Shown here: piece by piece, positions 24,401-36,870 of the stretch
Layout of the letters: every line of letters starts with the position of its first letter
Position numbering within the stretch: position 1 is the first letter of the stretch
From: Myrica gale
Taxonomy: Eukaryota; Streptophyta; Magnoliopsida; Fagales; Myricaceae
DNA: 64,000 nt
Direction: 5' to 3'
Assembly: GCA_963930655.1 (NCBI GenBank)
Contig: OZ005605.1
Location: 20,839,501 to 20,903,500 of the forward strand
Program-made: the position numbers and the translations under genes
The notes under the pieces: model-generated
Told to the model about the DNA's origin: nothing
The model's input: only the letters and a program-made list of their open reading frames with translations
Databases searched by the model: none

Positions 24401-24746
24401 GATCCCAAAATCAAGTGAACCAAAGAAAACAACAATCAACCTCAAACGAACTGAGCACTCCCCAAACGTACACAATCTCCCCGCAAAAACCCCAATACAC
24501 CCAATAATTTTTCCAACGTAAATGGATGACCATCACTTCGTACATTCATTAATAAGGAAACATGCTCAAATTCACTCACCTGAAAATCAAAGTTCTCCTT
24601 ATTGCCACACCCCCCCCCCCCCCCCAAAAAAAAGAAGAAAATAGGCCCAGTGGAGAGACTACATCTTAAGCTGAGAAAAGACTCACAGAAAAGGGATTCA
24701 CTTCGTCTTCTTCGTCGAAAGGGTTTTTCTCGTAACGCCCGGCCAT
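18496..24746 (-). CDS. Secretory carrier-associated membrane protein (SCAMP)
   Basis: SCAMPs are four-helix membrane proteins of the trans-Golgi, endosomes, plasma membrane and cell plate that act in vesicle traffic. Thirteen coding exons on the minus strand, in order: 24746-24687, 23019-22954, 22159-22043, 21923-21861, 21529-21496, 21165-21043, 20163-20101, 19989-19896, 19526-19481, 19354-19287, 18996-18948, 18764-18699, 18582-18496. All phases fit and give 311 residues, close to the usual size (about 280-300). The N-terminus starts [10 protein letters not shown] and carries two NPF endocytic motifs (8-10, 17-19). Residues about 82-115 are a Glu/Lys/Arg/Gln-rich coiled coil. [16 protein letters not shown] and IHLQKLQY precede membrane segments at about 148-172, 179-198, 212-238 and 256-281. 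The loop between segments 2 and 3 holds [10 protein letters not shown]. The tail [10 protein letters not shown] is typical. Introns hold at least two MITEs and long homopolymers. Confidence 0.95.
23363..23640. repeat. MITE in SCAMP intron 1, inverted termini
   Basis: The left end tgtttgcgaaccgaaatttt matches the reverse complement of the right end (ttttttggttggtttgcaaa region, reading tatttgcaaaccaacatttt). The interior, about 270 bp, is AT-rich, with ttcactttttcaccaactctca. That motif is also found at the very end of the window (63975-64000), suggesting a second copy cut by the window edge. Confidence 0.65.
23907..24089 (+). repeat. MITE family D copy 1, in SCAMP intron 1
   Basis: The left end is ggggatgtttgttagcaaaa and the right end, reverse-complemented, gatgtttgatatcccaacat. 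Inside are aatttcggggaatattttc and tattggggtttgtgaaaag. The inverted copy at 41993-42172 has the same blocks (cttttcacaaaccccaata, attcccaaaatttcgggaat), so this is a dispersed family. Confidence 0.65.
24610..24625. repeat. Poly-C tract followed by poly-A in SCAMP intron 1
   Basis: A run of about 16 C followed by about 8 A lies 60 bases downstream of the exon 1 splice donor (in gene orientation). Such long homopolymers are prone to sequencing error, so the exact length should not be trusted. Confidence 0.7.
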
Positions 24747-25069
24747 GGAAGTAGCACGAGGAGGAGGGACAGTCTTCGCGGAGAAAAAGCTCAGAAAATC
24801 TGAAAACTTGGAAACCGTACAGAAAAAGACAGCAAAAAACTTAAAGACGAAGCAATTGGGATACTTTTGTCTGTTTCTCGCAGAAACCAAAGAAATTCTG
24901 GAGAGAAGAAAAGTAGAGGAGGACTCGTCTACGGTCAGCTTATACGGTTTGGAAAGGAAATAGGGGGAAGTTGGGAACTATGCAATAGACTTGGGGGAGC
25001 AATATTATGAACAAAGATTTCACGGTAAGTCCATGTAACCTACATAAAATCTGGACACTTTTTTTTTTT
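24747..25069. other. Probable 5' leader and promoter of SCAMP
   Basis: Runs upstream of the SCAMP start on the minus strand. The segment up to about 24960 is G/A-rich on the + strand and probably transcribed as the 5' leader. No TATA element could be fixed. Confidence 0.35.
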
Positions 25070-25593
25070 GCTTAATTATCTTACAGGTCCTGTGATATCC
25101 GACTTTTACAAAATAGTCTATGTAGTATGACTTTCAACAAAATGGTCTTTGTGGTATAGTTTTGAGACAAATTAGTCCATGTGGTATAACTTTCAACAAA
25201 TAGTCTCTGTGGTATAGTTTTCAGACAAATTAGTTCATTTGTCTAACTGCCGGGAGAGTGTTGTACATGCCACGTCAGCGTCATTCACGCGTTGACACGT
25301 GTTTTTTAACATTAGTATCCAAATCACGAGTGATATACTTCTTTTAGCACGTAGAATTAGTCTGAGCCTCAACTTCATACTTGATTGGTTCGATCCAGGA
25401 CGGCGGCTGACGTGTCAATGCGTGAATGAAAAGTGACATATACAACACTCTCTAGTTAAGTGGGTAACGACAGTTGGACAGAGGGACTAATTTGTCTCAA
25501 AACTATACCACAAGGACAATTTTGTTGAAAGTTATACCACAGGGACTATTTTGTAAAAGTCAGATGTCACATGGGCCTGTAAGGTAATTAAGC
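25070..25593. repeat. Large foldback element, arms of about 200 bp
   Basis: The outer ends gcttaattatcttacagg and cctgtaaggtaattaagc are inverted repeats. Pairing continues inward through gtcctgtgatatccgac / gtcagatgtcacatggg and through tatagttttgagacaaattag / ctaatttgtctcaaaacta. The left arm also repeats itself (two copies of tatagtttt.agacaaattag at about 25157 and 25209). It has no protein coding. It lies about 330 bp upstream of the SCAMP start, so it could bring a hairpin into the promoter region. Confidence 0.8.
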
Positions 25594-27636
25594 CTTTTTT
25601 TTCTAAGACGGGACACACTTTATTTAAATCAGATAAAGGGTAATAAACCCAACCTGCTCTCCGGATAATTAAACAAAATCATATTTTAATTTACCACTTT
25701 TTCTTTCTGCTCGGATACAATGTTCTTGGGAGTCATAGTAATTTTACTTTTTTAACTGGTCAGATTAATTTATACATATTTCGATTAATTTTAAAATTTA
25801 TACAATCTCGGTCTCGTACAAAACCAGCAATTATCATACTATAAGTCTTGAAATTAAAATATCATAGTAATTATTTTGTTATGTAGTGAATATAAAGTTG
25901 AGAACAATTGAAAGAACATGTATTATCAAATTAAAAAAATTAATCAAAGTCAAAGGACGCATGGGATATACAGAAAAATTATATCATATAATTTATATAT
26001 ACAATTGATAAGTTTGGGTATTAAAAAAATATGTTATCCAGGTAACCTAAACCTTTTTCAGTGGCCAGATTGCTTAATTTACATTCTAGCTAGAATTCTT
26101 ACATAATTGAATGATGATTATAATAACCCTTCGTTGCTAATGAAAGACACGTAAAGAAAAGGGTTAGCTTTGAAATTAACAAATAGTTAAGATGTTTGTT
26201 GGACTTAACCCAATAACAACAGAAGATGCGAACGTTTACTCCAATAAATGCGACGGAGAAACGAAACACATCTGGTCAGAACTAACTGCCTGATCTGAAC
26301 CAAAATATAATACATATTTTCCCAAGTATTTTTAGCCTAATCGAGATTTATAAAATCTCTCCTCTAAGAATTTCATTCAAATTGGAAAAGTTATTCCTAA
26401 CTATCGATGTTAGACTGCCGGCGCTAAAGACGTAGGATTTGGACCAGTTGACCAAACGCGGTGTCCTAGAACAACGTTAGCATCTCCCTCCGGTTTTGCC
26501 TGCAAAGTACATTACGAGCATATTTATCTGAAACTACCTATACAGGTTGGTCCTATCCTATTTCGTGTTCAACTATCCAATTCAGAAACTACGAGAATTA
26601 ATACCAACAACATTAAATAAAAGATTCACACAAATCTATCGTTTTACAAATTAGACCATCGAAAAGCATCTTAGTCCTCTTTCTAGCTTCTAATTTTTTT
26701 AGGTTTGGAACTTATTCACTGAGTATTTGAGGATGGAGGTTCTCTTTCAATTTGTTTTCTATGACGAGGTCTGCCTTAACAAAACATTTCAGCAATCCAG
26801 CCTCTAAATGGAGACAATAGTAAAGGCTATATAGCCATATAGGGCGGTCATTTGTAGCCTTACCACAAAATAACTCCTGAGTTTTCGCTATTCTTTTAAC
26901 AAATATCAGAATGTAAGTAGATGCATACAAAAATTAGGAAACAAAAGAGGCAAAAGCAAAGAGATGTACTTCCAAGAAGATAATTCTGCTTCTTCTTTCT
27001 TTCTTTCTTTCTTTTTTTTTTGTTGGAAACTGTGGATGACCAGAGTGGTCTATATAAACAGACCCCAAAAACAAAGAGAGCAAAAAACAACTTTACAGAC
27101 TATCGGCAAAATCTACAGGTTTTAACACCAGCTGCCTTGACCAGACCACAGTAGTGCAGTTCAGCAAGGCATAATAGAGGATTGAAACGCATGAAGAAGC
27201 AAAAATTAGGATGGGTTTCCAAGCTCTTCAAGGTACCTACTATATACATGGCATTGCTGTTAAAAAGTATAACATTACACGTATAAGGATCAGGGACATC
27301 TGGTCCAACAAAACCATCAACACATGAGGGCGTCTTCTATGACATGTTGAACCATTACCTCCAAAATGACTTGTTGGTCATTTATATTAGAGGGGATCAG
27401 TACACCTTTGATTACAGCAAAATGTTAACTAACATGAACTAGGTGAAAGAAACAGATAGAACTAAATACAAGGGGCAAAATCTGGATTTGAAGAAGAAAT
27501 TTGTGGTTGTTCAAATAATGAAATTTAATATGAAAATTTACTAAGCCCTATACGAACTAAATTACTAAGTATTGAAGGAAGAGTGTGGCTGTGTGTGGAT
27601 GAAGCCAAACGACCATATCCAAGTATCTCGGGTGGT
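25594..27636. other. Intergenic between SCAMP promoter and DUF707 3' end
   Basis: AT-rich DNA with no recognisable gene. A (TTTC)n microsatellite lies at about 26993-27012. The DUF707 3' untranslated region probably occupies part of 27350-27636. Confidence 0.45.
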
Positions 27637-29117
27637 TCAAGTGCGGAGCCTCCCTTTTCGCTTTTTGTGGATATTCTCTTTTTTAAATGGATCAACCCAC
27701 TTCCTGTCCTCCTCAACAGCTTGGTTCCAACGCTCTTTGAAGACTTGAAGCTCCCACGTCGATTGCCTCCTAATCTGCTTCATCCATCATGGATGTGAAA
27801 AACAATCAGTTCATCAGATTATGGGCGAAAAAGAAAGACTGCCCGCCCAATGCCATTTACAACAGTCAATAGATTTTGCATATTGTTTAGATGTGAACTC
27901 CAGCTACTTGTTGGACTATAAATGGGGGCAGACTCTTTATCTCTGATAACAAGCTGCCTAATTACATAAAAGTTCAAACTAATGTTCTAATAATCCACAT
28001 GATGTCTGGAGAAAAATTACACAGTTGCCAAATACCTACTAAACCATTATAATTCCAGTGCAGTATGTCAAAGCATTATTTACGTCATATTTTCTCGTTT
28101 ATGGCTAGCAAGGTTAGCTTATGATAATATTGAAAGCAAAAACAAATGTCGATGGCCATGGTTGATTATCCAATTGCATTATTTAATGGAATTAGAATCC
28201 TAGTCCAGACTATTCCTTTGATATCTGTAGAGTGAATTATTTCCTGTGTTGTCATGAAGTATCTGCTTCCAGTAGGCAACATGTGGTCAGCAGAAAAGGA
28301 GGGCCCTACTCTAGAGGAAAGCAGAGTAGAGTTTTGCAACTCTTACCTCAGTTCGCACATCAAATGCTGGAGCACCACGTCTCTGAAAATCATGAGCGAA
28401 AATTGGCAGAAAAATGGTGAATCTAAGTATTGTCACCCCAAAAAGAAAATCCAGTTATATGGGCGAGGGGAACAGTAATATGCTGTTTGAAAGAAATCTT
28501 ACCCTAGTCAACTCTTCAGGTCTCGAGATCTGCAACAACAAAAACATTATGAGTAACAAATAAATATGCAGAAATTTTACAATATCACGGTGTTGTTGTT
28601 AATGAGGACACAACATTGTTGTTTCAACAACATTATCCCTTAGCACTACCCAGCTAATATAGTTACTTGTATTAATGTATTTAGATGGAAGGGCACAGTG
28701 AGAAAAATTAAGTTTGTGAAGGCCCCAAGTACAGTAGTGATAATTATAGGGCGTAGTGAGAAACTAAATGGTTCACATATAAGTTTTCATGCTCAAAACC
28801 ACACCTGAAACTGGTTTCCTGAATCCAGCATTTGGCTTGATTAAGTACAAAACCAATTTGGGATATAGTCCACTCTTTTTCTTAAAAATAAGATGCTGAC
28901 ACAGGGTTTGAATGTATACGATGACACAGACGTTGAGAGAAATCCACTCACTCTCCCTGAGTGGAGGTGGCATGGAGTAGGGGTGTTCACCGACTACATG
29001 TAAGCCAACACTGACTCCAATCAGTCGGAGTCGGGCCATCTGGGCCTACGCAGCCCAAAATTTTTGTTAGGCCACCAGCCCAAATAATAATTTTTTTATT
29101 AATAGATTTAATCACTT

Positions 29118-29164
<47 letters not shown>

Positions 29165-30729
29165 GGATTCAAAAGGCCCAACCACCATGTCATTTAAAGG
29201 GGACAACTATAGTTTTTTAAATGTAAGTCGGAGTCGGCTCTATGGACTCCAAATCCGACTCTGACCAACCCAACTATATCGGATAGAAGTCAGTGTTGGA
29301 GTCATTTTGCACAGCCCTAGCATGGAGGAGGGGGCAGATCTGCTCCCTCCTCTGACCCTTGCGGGGTGCTGCAGAGTGGGTGACTCATCCCATCTCCTGG
29401 GTTGAGATGGAGTAGAGGAGTGTGGGGAGTGTGACCCCTCCACCTCTGGTAACCTCTTTCTCTTGACCTTTTACTTTTTTTGTTTTGTTTTGTAAATAAA
29501 CGCAGAAACATAAAAAAGCAAAGCAATTGTGGCATTCAGGGGCAAAAGGGTAGAAAATCTCCAGAAATTTGTTAAGTCAAAACAAACAATTAACTTACAA
29601 GTAGAAAATATTGGTTGTCAAGTTTAGCCAGTGAGATCAGCAAATAAGCCAAGTTTGGATTCAGGCCAATATAATTTTCCAGATGAAAGGCAAGTGAACA
29701 AGTACAATGTTGAATAGATAAACCACAGAACATGCCAAAAAGGTTGAGACTCAATTGTACTTAATTTTTGCACTTGGTCCCCAATTTGCCAGTGGGGGAT
29801 TCCATACGTTTCCTGAATGTTTAAACCCCTTGAATAGAAGTCTTGTAAAGGCTTCAGTGAATGGCGACTAACATCCACGCATGAAATAGAAAAAAAGGGA
29901 AAGGTAGAGTTTTAAATCCATATCACTTTGACCAAGGAGGAAAAGACAACGCAAATAACCTTTTTTGCTGCTGGCCTACTCCCACCCAAGCTTTGTATGC
30001 CCTCATGAACAACGTATTCACTATCCACAACTCCCACATTCCTAGTGCGGTCCCCCTGCCAAAAGCGAATTAATCTATTATCAACAGATACCATACATGT
30101 TGTATCGTGACAACTATTTTAATGTAGGAGATAGGCAGAAGTAAAAAAAAATGAAGTCAGTCTTAAGCATATGTAGAATAGGCCCGACACCGGTTGTTTA
30201 TTAGTTCTCATAAAATTGTAAAATAATCTATTAACTTATTAAGATCATTTCAAGCAAACTGACTTACATCTCTAGGAGAAAAGTTGGGGGAAATTGCACT
30301 TTGCTTGCTCTAACTACCACTCATTTCGCAATTTGTACCCCAAACTACCAATAGGTTTGCACTGGATGACTCTGGTACGCTCATAAAACAAGAAATGCAG
30401 TGTTATACTCATTTAGTTCTTTCACCGCAAAGCCATTAGTGAAGGAGGAAGCTCACCACCAAGCAGATTATTACATTAGAAAACTAACAGGATAGGGCGC
30501 AAGTATGTTGTTAGTCACATTATGCTGGACATTGGTTTAAGATAGAGGGGGTTGTTAGCAATGACTTCAGGGGATAAGTTCTGCAGCAAGAGCACACACA
30601 AATAAAAAAAGTGGAGAGAGCTTAGATTCTGCTTTGATTGCTGACTGTATGATGATAACCTGTGTTGCTAGGTACAATAGTTCCTTTACTCTTCCATTCA
30701 AAATATCACCTTTACAACTTTTTGTTTTT

Positions 30730-30760
<31 letters not shown>

Positions 30761-33700
30761 TGATCTCCGAAAATTTAACTTCAAGTTGCAGTATTGACCA
30801 CAAATTTTGTAGCCACAAGTTATGCCTCAGAAAAGCAAGTAGATAGAACGATCAATTACATAGTTATCATGAGCAGGCTTTATAGCATTAATGCAGAATA
30901 TATAAGCAAGGTAAATGGAGATCTCAGAGAATTGTAGAAAGGTAACTTGTTCTCATAAGCTGAAATTAACAGTTACTAGCTGTAACAACAGACTTAAGAC
31001 ATTAAAACACACACTGCTAAGTTGTTATCAAATAAACTAGCATAACTGAGTAATTGATTTGTACATGAGAGGTCCCATACTTCTTCCAGAAATATCCAAG
31101 TTAATCTCACCTGAGCACAATACCCAAGTTTCATATCCATTCCCCATCCGTGGACAAGGTCATTCTGAACAAAAGAAAAACAACTGTGATCAATTTTGTA
31201 TACCGAAAAAACTGGTGCTTGCTATAATAGTTATGCTGGCCAAACACTACATAAAGACAACCATTCCAAAAAGAAGAAGTTAAATGCAAAAAATTGAAAA
31301 ACAACAAGGACTCACTTTACCTAAGTCCTAACAGCAGATGAAGACCTTGAAGCAGAAGCAAAAAACTAAAAACAAATCCTAAAACATGTAAAAATGCCAT
31401 GATTGGACTAAGTTGTTTATACGTATTGAAAGAAGATAGCAGGTTTAGTTGATAAATCCAATTGGTGTTGTATGAAACACCTGAGATCAGCTCCTGCCTA
31501 GAATAGATCACATCTATTTGGACAAAGATTTTAATTAAAGATAAAGACAAAAGGCAAGTGCATGAAAAAAATCCCAAAACATGTAACGTATTTGCTTGGA
31601 TAACTTCTCCAAGATATTTGCTTAATTACAGTATTTCTGATTATATCACATCTATAAGCTTACCTGTATAAGATGCCATGTGCAATGCCAGGCAGATCTT
31701 GAGAACACCGGAGCCATGCCTTCAACAAATCTACAAATAAAATATACACAATCCAAATGAGAGTTCTTCTCACCTATTATTAAATGAAAAAAAAGGCTTT
31801 CGTCAAATGGGTCAAGATGCTTATAGGACTTGAACCTACAGCCGCTTAACTCGGAGATAGGGTCATCTTTATCCATATTTTCAAGAGATGAACCTAACTG
31901 TTTAACTTTTTCAAAAGGACAGTATGAACATTCAAAGAAACCAGGGAAGCACAAAGATGAGATTGACATGTGAAAGATCCAAGTGCTCTATCACTATCCT
32001 AACATCATGAAGAAGTGAATTATCAGAGGATATGCCATTCGGCACTCTGTATTCTTCTGACCTGCAAGGAATCAAGCAAAGCTAACAGGAGAGAAGCTTC
32101 CAGCCTGTTAACAGACACTGCTTTTTAATCATCATACTAACATTGGGTATGTTTGATGAACACTGAGAAACTTATCGGTGGGATCTGCTAGGGCACAGCA
32201 TAAGCTTTGGTACCGCCTTCATGGCTTCCCATTTTTCGAATAATGAGTTTAGGAGGAATGACGGAGTTGAATATGTGTTATTCCCTTGACAAGGAGTACT
32301 CAAACCAATCAACTATCCCCTTTTAATCCAATATCATGGAACTTCATACTAAAGTAGGGAGATTTTATGGATATCAAGTTTTGTTATTACCTCCTTGATG
32401 ACGGAAAGAAAGAGTGGGCAAAAACAAAAAAAAAATCCAGAATAAGCATCATTCAGTGGTATTCAGTACCCAGTGCACCTATAAGATAACTTACCCAGTG
32501 CATGGTGGCCCCTCACTGGAATCTGAACACTTCACACTACCTCTGCGGTCATAGACTCTCCTGTATAAAGTAGTAAAATTTTCCATAAGATTTACAAGAC
32601 TCTGAATGTAGATTCTCTTGTACAAATCATATAAAAACCACTCATATACCTATGAAACTTCTTTGTCCTAGCACGAATAGTAATTTTATGATGTATATCT
32701 GTTGAATTTGGGTCCAAAGCTGGCTGAGATATCTCCAGTCCTTCTTTTTTCGCAATAGCCAGGTACCTGATAAGAATATCCAAAATCAGCTGTTCTCTAT
32801 GGAGAGAATACAATCCTAAACTTACCTCCAAACAAGAAAAAGAACGTGAGCCTGCAAATATGTACTAGATAATGCCTAATTGATCACAACTATAAATCAT
32901 GACTCCACAGTTATATTCCCGTCCGCACTATCAAAATAAGGATGGTTTCCCAAGCAACATTTCAAAAGAAATATGCTCTCCAAATTATTGTACGACATTG
33001 AATGGTTTAATAGGTTCAACTGCAGTAATTCGAAAATCATGTAGTAAATTTCCTTCCTTGTAAATCTTCGAGTGCTAGATAATTGAACTGGACAGCAATC
33101 AAGGTACAAAATTTTTTAATCGAAATAAGACAAAATATCTGCCTTACCACCTCTAACAAAGAAAAAATTGAAAGAACAGATCAAAAGATATTTTCGACCA
33201 TCCCTACTAACTGTTTAGCTACATGACCAACTTGCCTGCTGCCAAAAATAGCCTAGACAAAGAAGGATAACATGATCCAGATTGCCCCAGCTCTGCTATT
33301 TTTCTCAGAAAAAAATAGAAAGTTCAGCACCATCAAGATCATTACTTTTAACTGAAGCATAAGTTTGCAGGTCCAACACCATTAACGTAATAATCTTTAC
33401 ACTTGACACTATCTCAGATCTAGACAATGCTATAGTTTCAGAGGCAGACAAGTTCAATGAATCAAAGGGCACAAGATATCCCAGAAGCCGGTTAAGTATA
33501 CCTTCCTGGGTTAAAATGCTTAACCCCCAAATCCTCATCCCAAAGAAAGACATAATCATATATGGACACCACATCCGGATGTAGAAAGCGCTTTGCAAAC
33601 CACCTGAGGGAAAAAAAAAATAAAAACAACCAACAGATACAGGAGGAATAACATTAACACGCATTTGAGTAACAGCAATAGTTGGATTTGCAATTTCCCA

Positions 33701-35711
33701 AGTGCACTTGGAACCAGTGTCAGATTCATACAAATATGATGCTTTAAGCCACATTCTAACCCCCAGAACTTGGACAGACCTGAACTCTAAAGCCATGAAA
33801 AAAGACTATGATTTAAAGAAAGTTAAAGAAACAAAGACCACAAGTTGGGGCCAGCTTGAGAATTAAGCTTGTATTATATAGAAAGCCAACTGAGCAAGAA
33901 CTTTTGTTAAACTCCTGCATTACCCTCATAACCTTAAGAGTTTCATTGTTTTCAGGTCCCCTAGATGTTCATTCATTAACATTCTGGGTCACCGGAAGAT
34001 CTGTTATCAAAACCCCACCAAAAGAAGATAACTCAGAACAACTACCCATTGAATTGACATATATGTTCCAACTACAATTATTACTGGTCAAAACTTACCA
34101 CTTTGTTTGGTTCTGAGCAACTATATGTATGGCCTTGTTACTCCAGTCTAGATCCCACCACCCATCCACGTTGCCATCATAATGGAATAGAATAATTGTA
34201 AAATTCTCTTCAAGAAACTGAAGTTAATGAAATTAGGGGAAGAACTTCTCTTGATAGTATATTGAATAACATAAAGCAAAGATGTATTACCTTTTGCACA
34301 GTAGCATTGACATTAGACTTCTGCTTAATACCAACTGGCATTGCGAGCAAGTTACAGTTGCTAAAACCATTGACCTGTAATTCAATAGCCACCACATGTC
34401 AAAGGAAAAAATTATCTGACACGATTGACTTGTAAAATTCTGGCAGATTATGTCTACTGATACTTCAAAAGTTATCAAACATTCTTGTACAGCCAGAAAA
34501 AGTACATACGGAAAAGGACGCTAGAAACAGATGTAGGATCAGAAACTAACCTTTAGCTGTGAACTACTTCTTGACCATAGAGGCCTTAGCTCCAAATCCG
34601 ACCTAGGTTGTATTATACCACGAGGCAACCCATCCAAAGATCTGAAAGCCGAGTGAGTTCCCTAAAACAGAACATAAGAAGCACCTTAGAGTGGTAATAA
34701 AGATATGGAACACATATCATCTAGCTCTTTTCAATTTCAATAATTTCTACATCAAGAGTTAATCTCACTTACATGATCTACTGAGGAAGCTATTTACTAG
34801 GTTTATGAGCAAACAAAGTGAGGTAATCATGAAGTAGACTTGACAAGACACATACTAACACTGTTAAGTAATATCGTAAAGTTTTTTTTTGATAAGTAAG
34901 CCAATCTTATTAGAGAAAAAGAAAGATGACAGAAATATCATAAAGTAAAAAAGGCTTCACATAAATCAAATATAAGCATGCAGTTGAGAATGGGACAAAT
35001 TACCATAACGATGATAAAATGTTAGCATCAGAAATATCGTAAAGTAAAAAGGGCCTCACATAAATCAAATATAAGCATGCAGCTGATGAAATCCTAATGC
35101 TGATCTACTGACAAAATATGTTATGAATTGAAAACTAGCAATTGAAGATCTCTAAGCCCTAGCAGGTGGTTCAAATTGAAGATTCTGAGTAAAATGTGGA
35201 CTGAATGATTAGCATATAGGTATGGTTTGTTTCTGTTCGGTATATCTGCTCTTTCAATTACTGATCAACTGTAGGAGTTCCCTTTGGAGAATATCGGGAC
35301 AAGTAAGTATCAGAAAGATGAATTGGACCAGAAGAAGGCCACCGGCAAATTCAACTAGATTGGTCCTCATAAAAGATGACAAGAAGAACCAGCAGGGTCA
35401 TTGTACCTCTGTCTGCTGGTACTGGTAATTTGTAATCCTATACACTACGAGCAATATAACAGCACAGGCAATGCCCATAAATGACAGCTGTCTCATCTTG
35501 AATCCACATTTTCCCTACACCAGCATCACACATTTAGGAGCAAAAGTTTCCATCTTATTCAAGAATATGAGGCAGGTAAGTAAAATAACATCTGTCTCCC
35601 CAACTTCTGCAATTACAAGTTACAAGAAGTAAAGACAGAAAGAGGCCATACCCCGTCAGAGAAGGGACTCCGTCTCCTCATCGGCCATCTCCATGATTTT
35701 AATGGCTTCAT
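27637..35711 (-). CDS. DUF707 family protein, single-pass membrane anchored
   Basis: Plant DUF707 proteins are often labelled 'lysine ketoglutarate reductase trans-splicing related', but no biochemical role is established. Fourteen coding exons, minus strand: 35711-35652, 35514-35407, 34661-34551, 34374-34291, 34217-34099, 33603-33502, 32766-32650, 32560-32495, 31730-31664, 31164-31111, 30055-29960, 28529-28503, 28382-28347, 27774-27637. All phases close, giving 394 residues. A basic N-terminus precedes a hydrophobic anchor at about 32-45 (FMGIACAVILLVVY), suggesting type II topology. The conserved core includes LPRGIIQ, LLAMPVGIKQK, FHYDGNVDGWWDLDWS, FLWDEDLG, LDPNS, SEGPPCTGFVEGMAPVFSR, HGWGMDMKLGYCAQGDR and EYVVHEGIQSLGG. 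The FHYDG and WDED acidic motifs could mean a glycosyltransferase-like fold; that is inference. A non-coding first exon ends at a donor near 36616, and there is a second copy of that exon upstream. Intron 11 (between exons 11 and 12) carries a hAT-type element. Confidence 0.95.
28970..29327. mobile_element. Non-autonomous hAT-type element with 8-bp target duplication
   Basis: Element 28978-29319 (342 bp) is flanked by the perfect 8-bp direct repeat gcatggag at 28970-28977 and 29320-29327. The termini taggggtgttcac and the complement of tgcacagcccta (tagggctgtgca) are inverted repeats. Inside, agtcggagtcggg and cgactctgacc-type blocks pair with each other, and a (TA)n tract lies at 29119-29155. 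There is no transposase. It sits in a DUF707 intron. An 8-bp duplication is the hallmark of hAT elements. Confidence 0.85.
34928..35090. repeat. Direct repeat of about 60 bp in a DUF707 intron
   Basis: Segments near 34931-34990 and 35029-35088 share the order agaaatatc.taaagtaaaa, ggc.tcacataaatcaaat and ataagcatgcag, with a few substitutions. They are separated by about 40 unrelated bases. Confidence 0.75.
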
Positions 35712-36596
35712 AGACAATTAAGGCTTCTATTTCCTTCTCATACCAAACTGCAGTCAAAACATATAGAGCAGAGGCAAATATCAGAAATGATCTCAATCAA
35801 ACGTTAATAACAACAACCCCAGTAAACTCTCAGGTTTTGCATGAATCAACAAGCATGTTTAGGTGAATACCAAACGACAACAAGCTTAAGTTGAAATATT
35901 ATTCCCTCAATTCTCGCTTAATTTTTCTCAGAAGCCATATATCATCCTGCGAACTCGGTCATAACCTGAACACGCGTACTTTTCTAATTTCTTCTTTAAA
36001 CGCTAATCTCTTATAGAATACAAGCATGAAATGCATCCGTTCGTGAGTGTCAATGAAGAAAAAGAGCTTCTCTGTTAGTATGCAACTCGGACGTTGAAAC
36101 ACACCCAGAATCCTATTAAGCGTACCAGAGATACGCTGAAGATATCTCAATATAAACCGGGATCGAAAACCAAAACTTCACACTGCATTAATTATTCATC
36201 CATGCAAACCACCAAAAGAGGCAACAACAAACAATCTACTCCACAACTTTCCCAGTAGTATAGATATCAACCAAAAAAGCCAATGTGGCAAAAAAAAAAC
36301 GATGTGAACCCCCTGGAATTAAAATTTCCCGGCAACTTTTTCTTTTTTCCTGAAGAATTTAAAACACCAAACATAGCAGAAATTAATCTCCCCTGCAAAT
36401 TGAGGTTCTTCCATATCTGCAGAGAGAGCAGAAAACGACTTCTACGGTTCTACCATTTACAGTAGATCTCATAACTGATAATCTCCTTGATCCGGAGCTA
36501 CTAGACAGCAAAATAAAGCTCAGAAACAACTACGAGATATATCAAACAGCAAAAAAAAAAGTCCCCGATAAAACACAGATTTGTGAAATGACCAGG
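35712..36596 (-). other. First intron(s) of the DUF707 5' leader
   Basis: Between the start codon exon and the duplicated leader exon. There are no other coding exons. The start codon exon is preceded on the minus strand by CAGTTTGGTATGAGAAGG, so a leader splice acceptor probably lies near 35752. No transcript evidence is available. Confidence 0.4.
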
Positions 36597-36870
36597 AGAG
36601 TAATGAGTACGAACCTTGAAAGCCCGGACGATCAAGAGCTGGATTAGCCAACAGAGTGTCGGCGAAAGAGAGTCGATAGCAGAGAGCAGCAGAGTGAAGG
36701 AGACTGAACGCCGCGTTTTAGGGGGAGAGGGAAGGGACTTTAGAAGAGTAATGAACACGAACCTTGAAAGCCCGGACGATCAAGAGCTGGATAAGCCAAC
36801 AGTCAGCGAAAGAGAGTCGAGAGCAGAGAGAGAGAGAGAGAGGAGACTGAACGCCGCGTTTTAAGGTGGG
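36597..36870 (-). repeat. Tandemly duplicated leader exon / promoter of the DUF707 gene
   Basis: Two copies, offset by 148 bp: about 36597-36744 and about 36745-36870. Shared blocks include gaaccttgaaagcccggacg, atcaagagctgga, gagactgaacgccgcgtttt and a gagagagag-type run. On the minus strand both copies end in TTTCAAG followed by GTTCGT, a good splice donor, so each could serve as an alternative non-coding first exon for the downstream gene. GA-rich (CT-rich on the transcribed strand) sequence is typical of plant leaders. Confidence 0.8.

Noticed and set aside
29119..29155. (TA)n tract as a regulatory or centromeric signal
   Set aside because: It is a plain microsatellite inside a hAT-type element.
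33305..33796. 163-codon minus-strand frame starting MALEFRSVQV
   Set aside because: It is an intron-plus-exon read-through in the wrong frame. The true DUF707 exon is 33502-33603 and its frame reads WFAKRFLHPDVVS.
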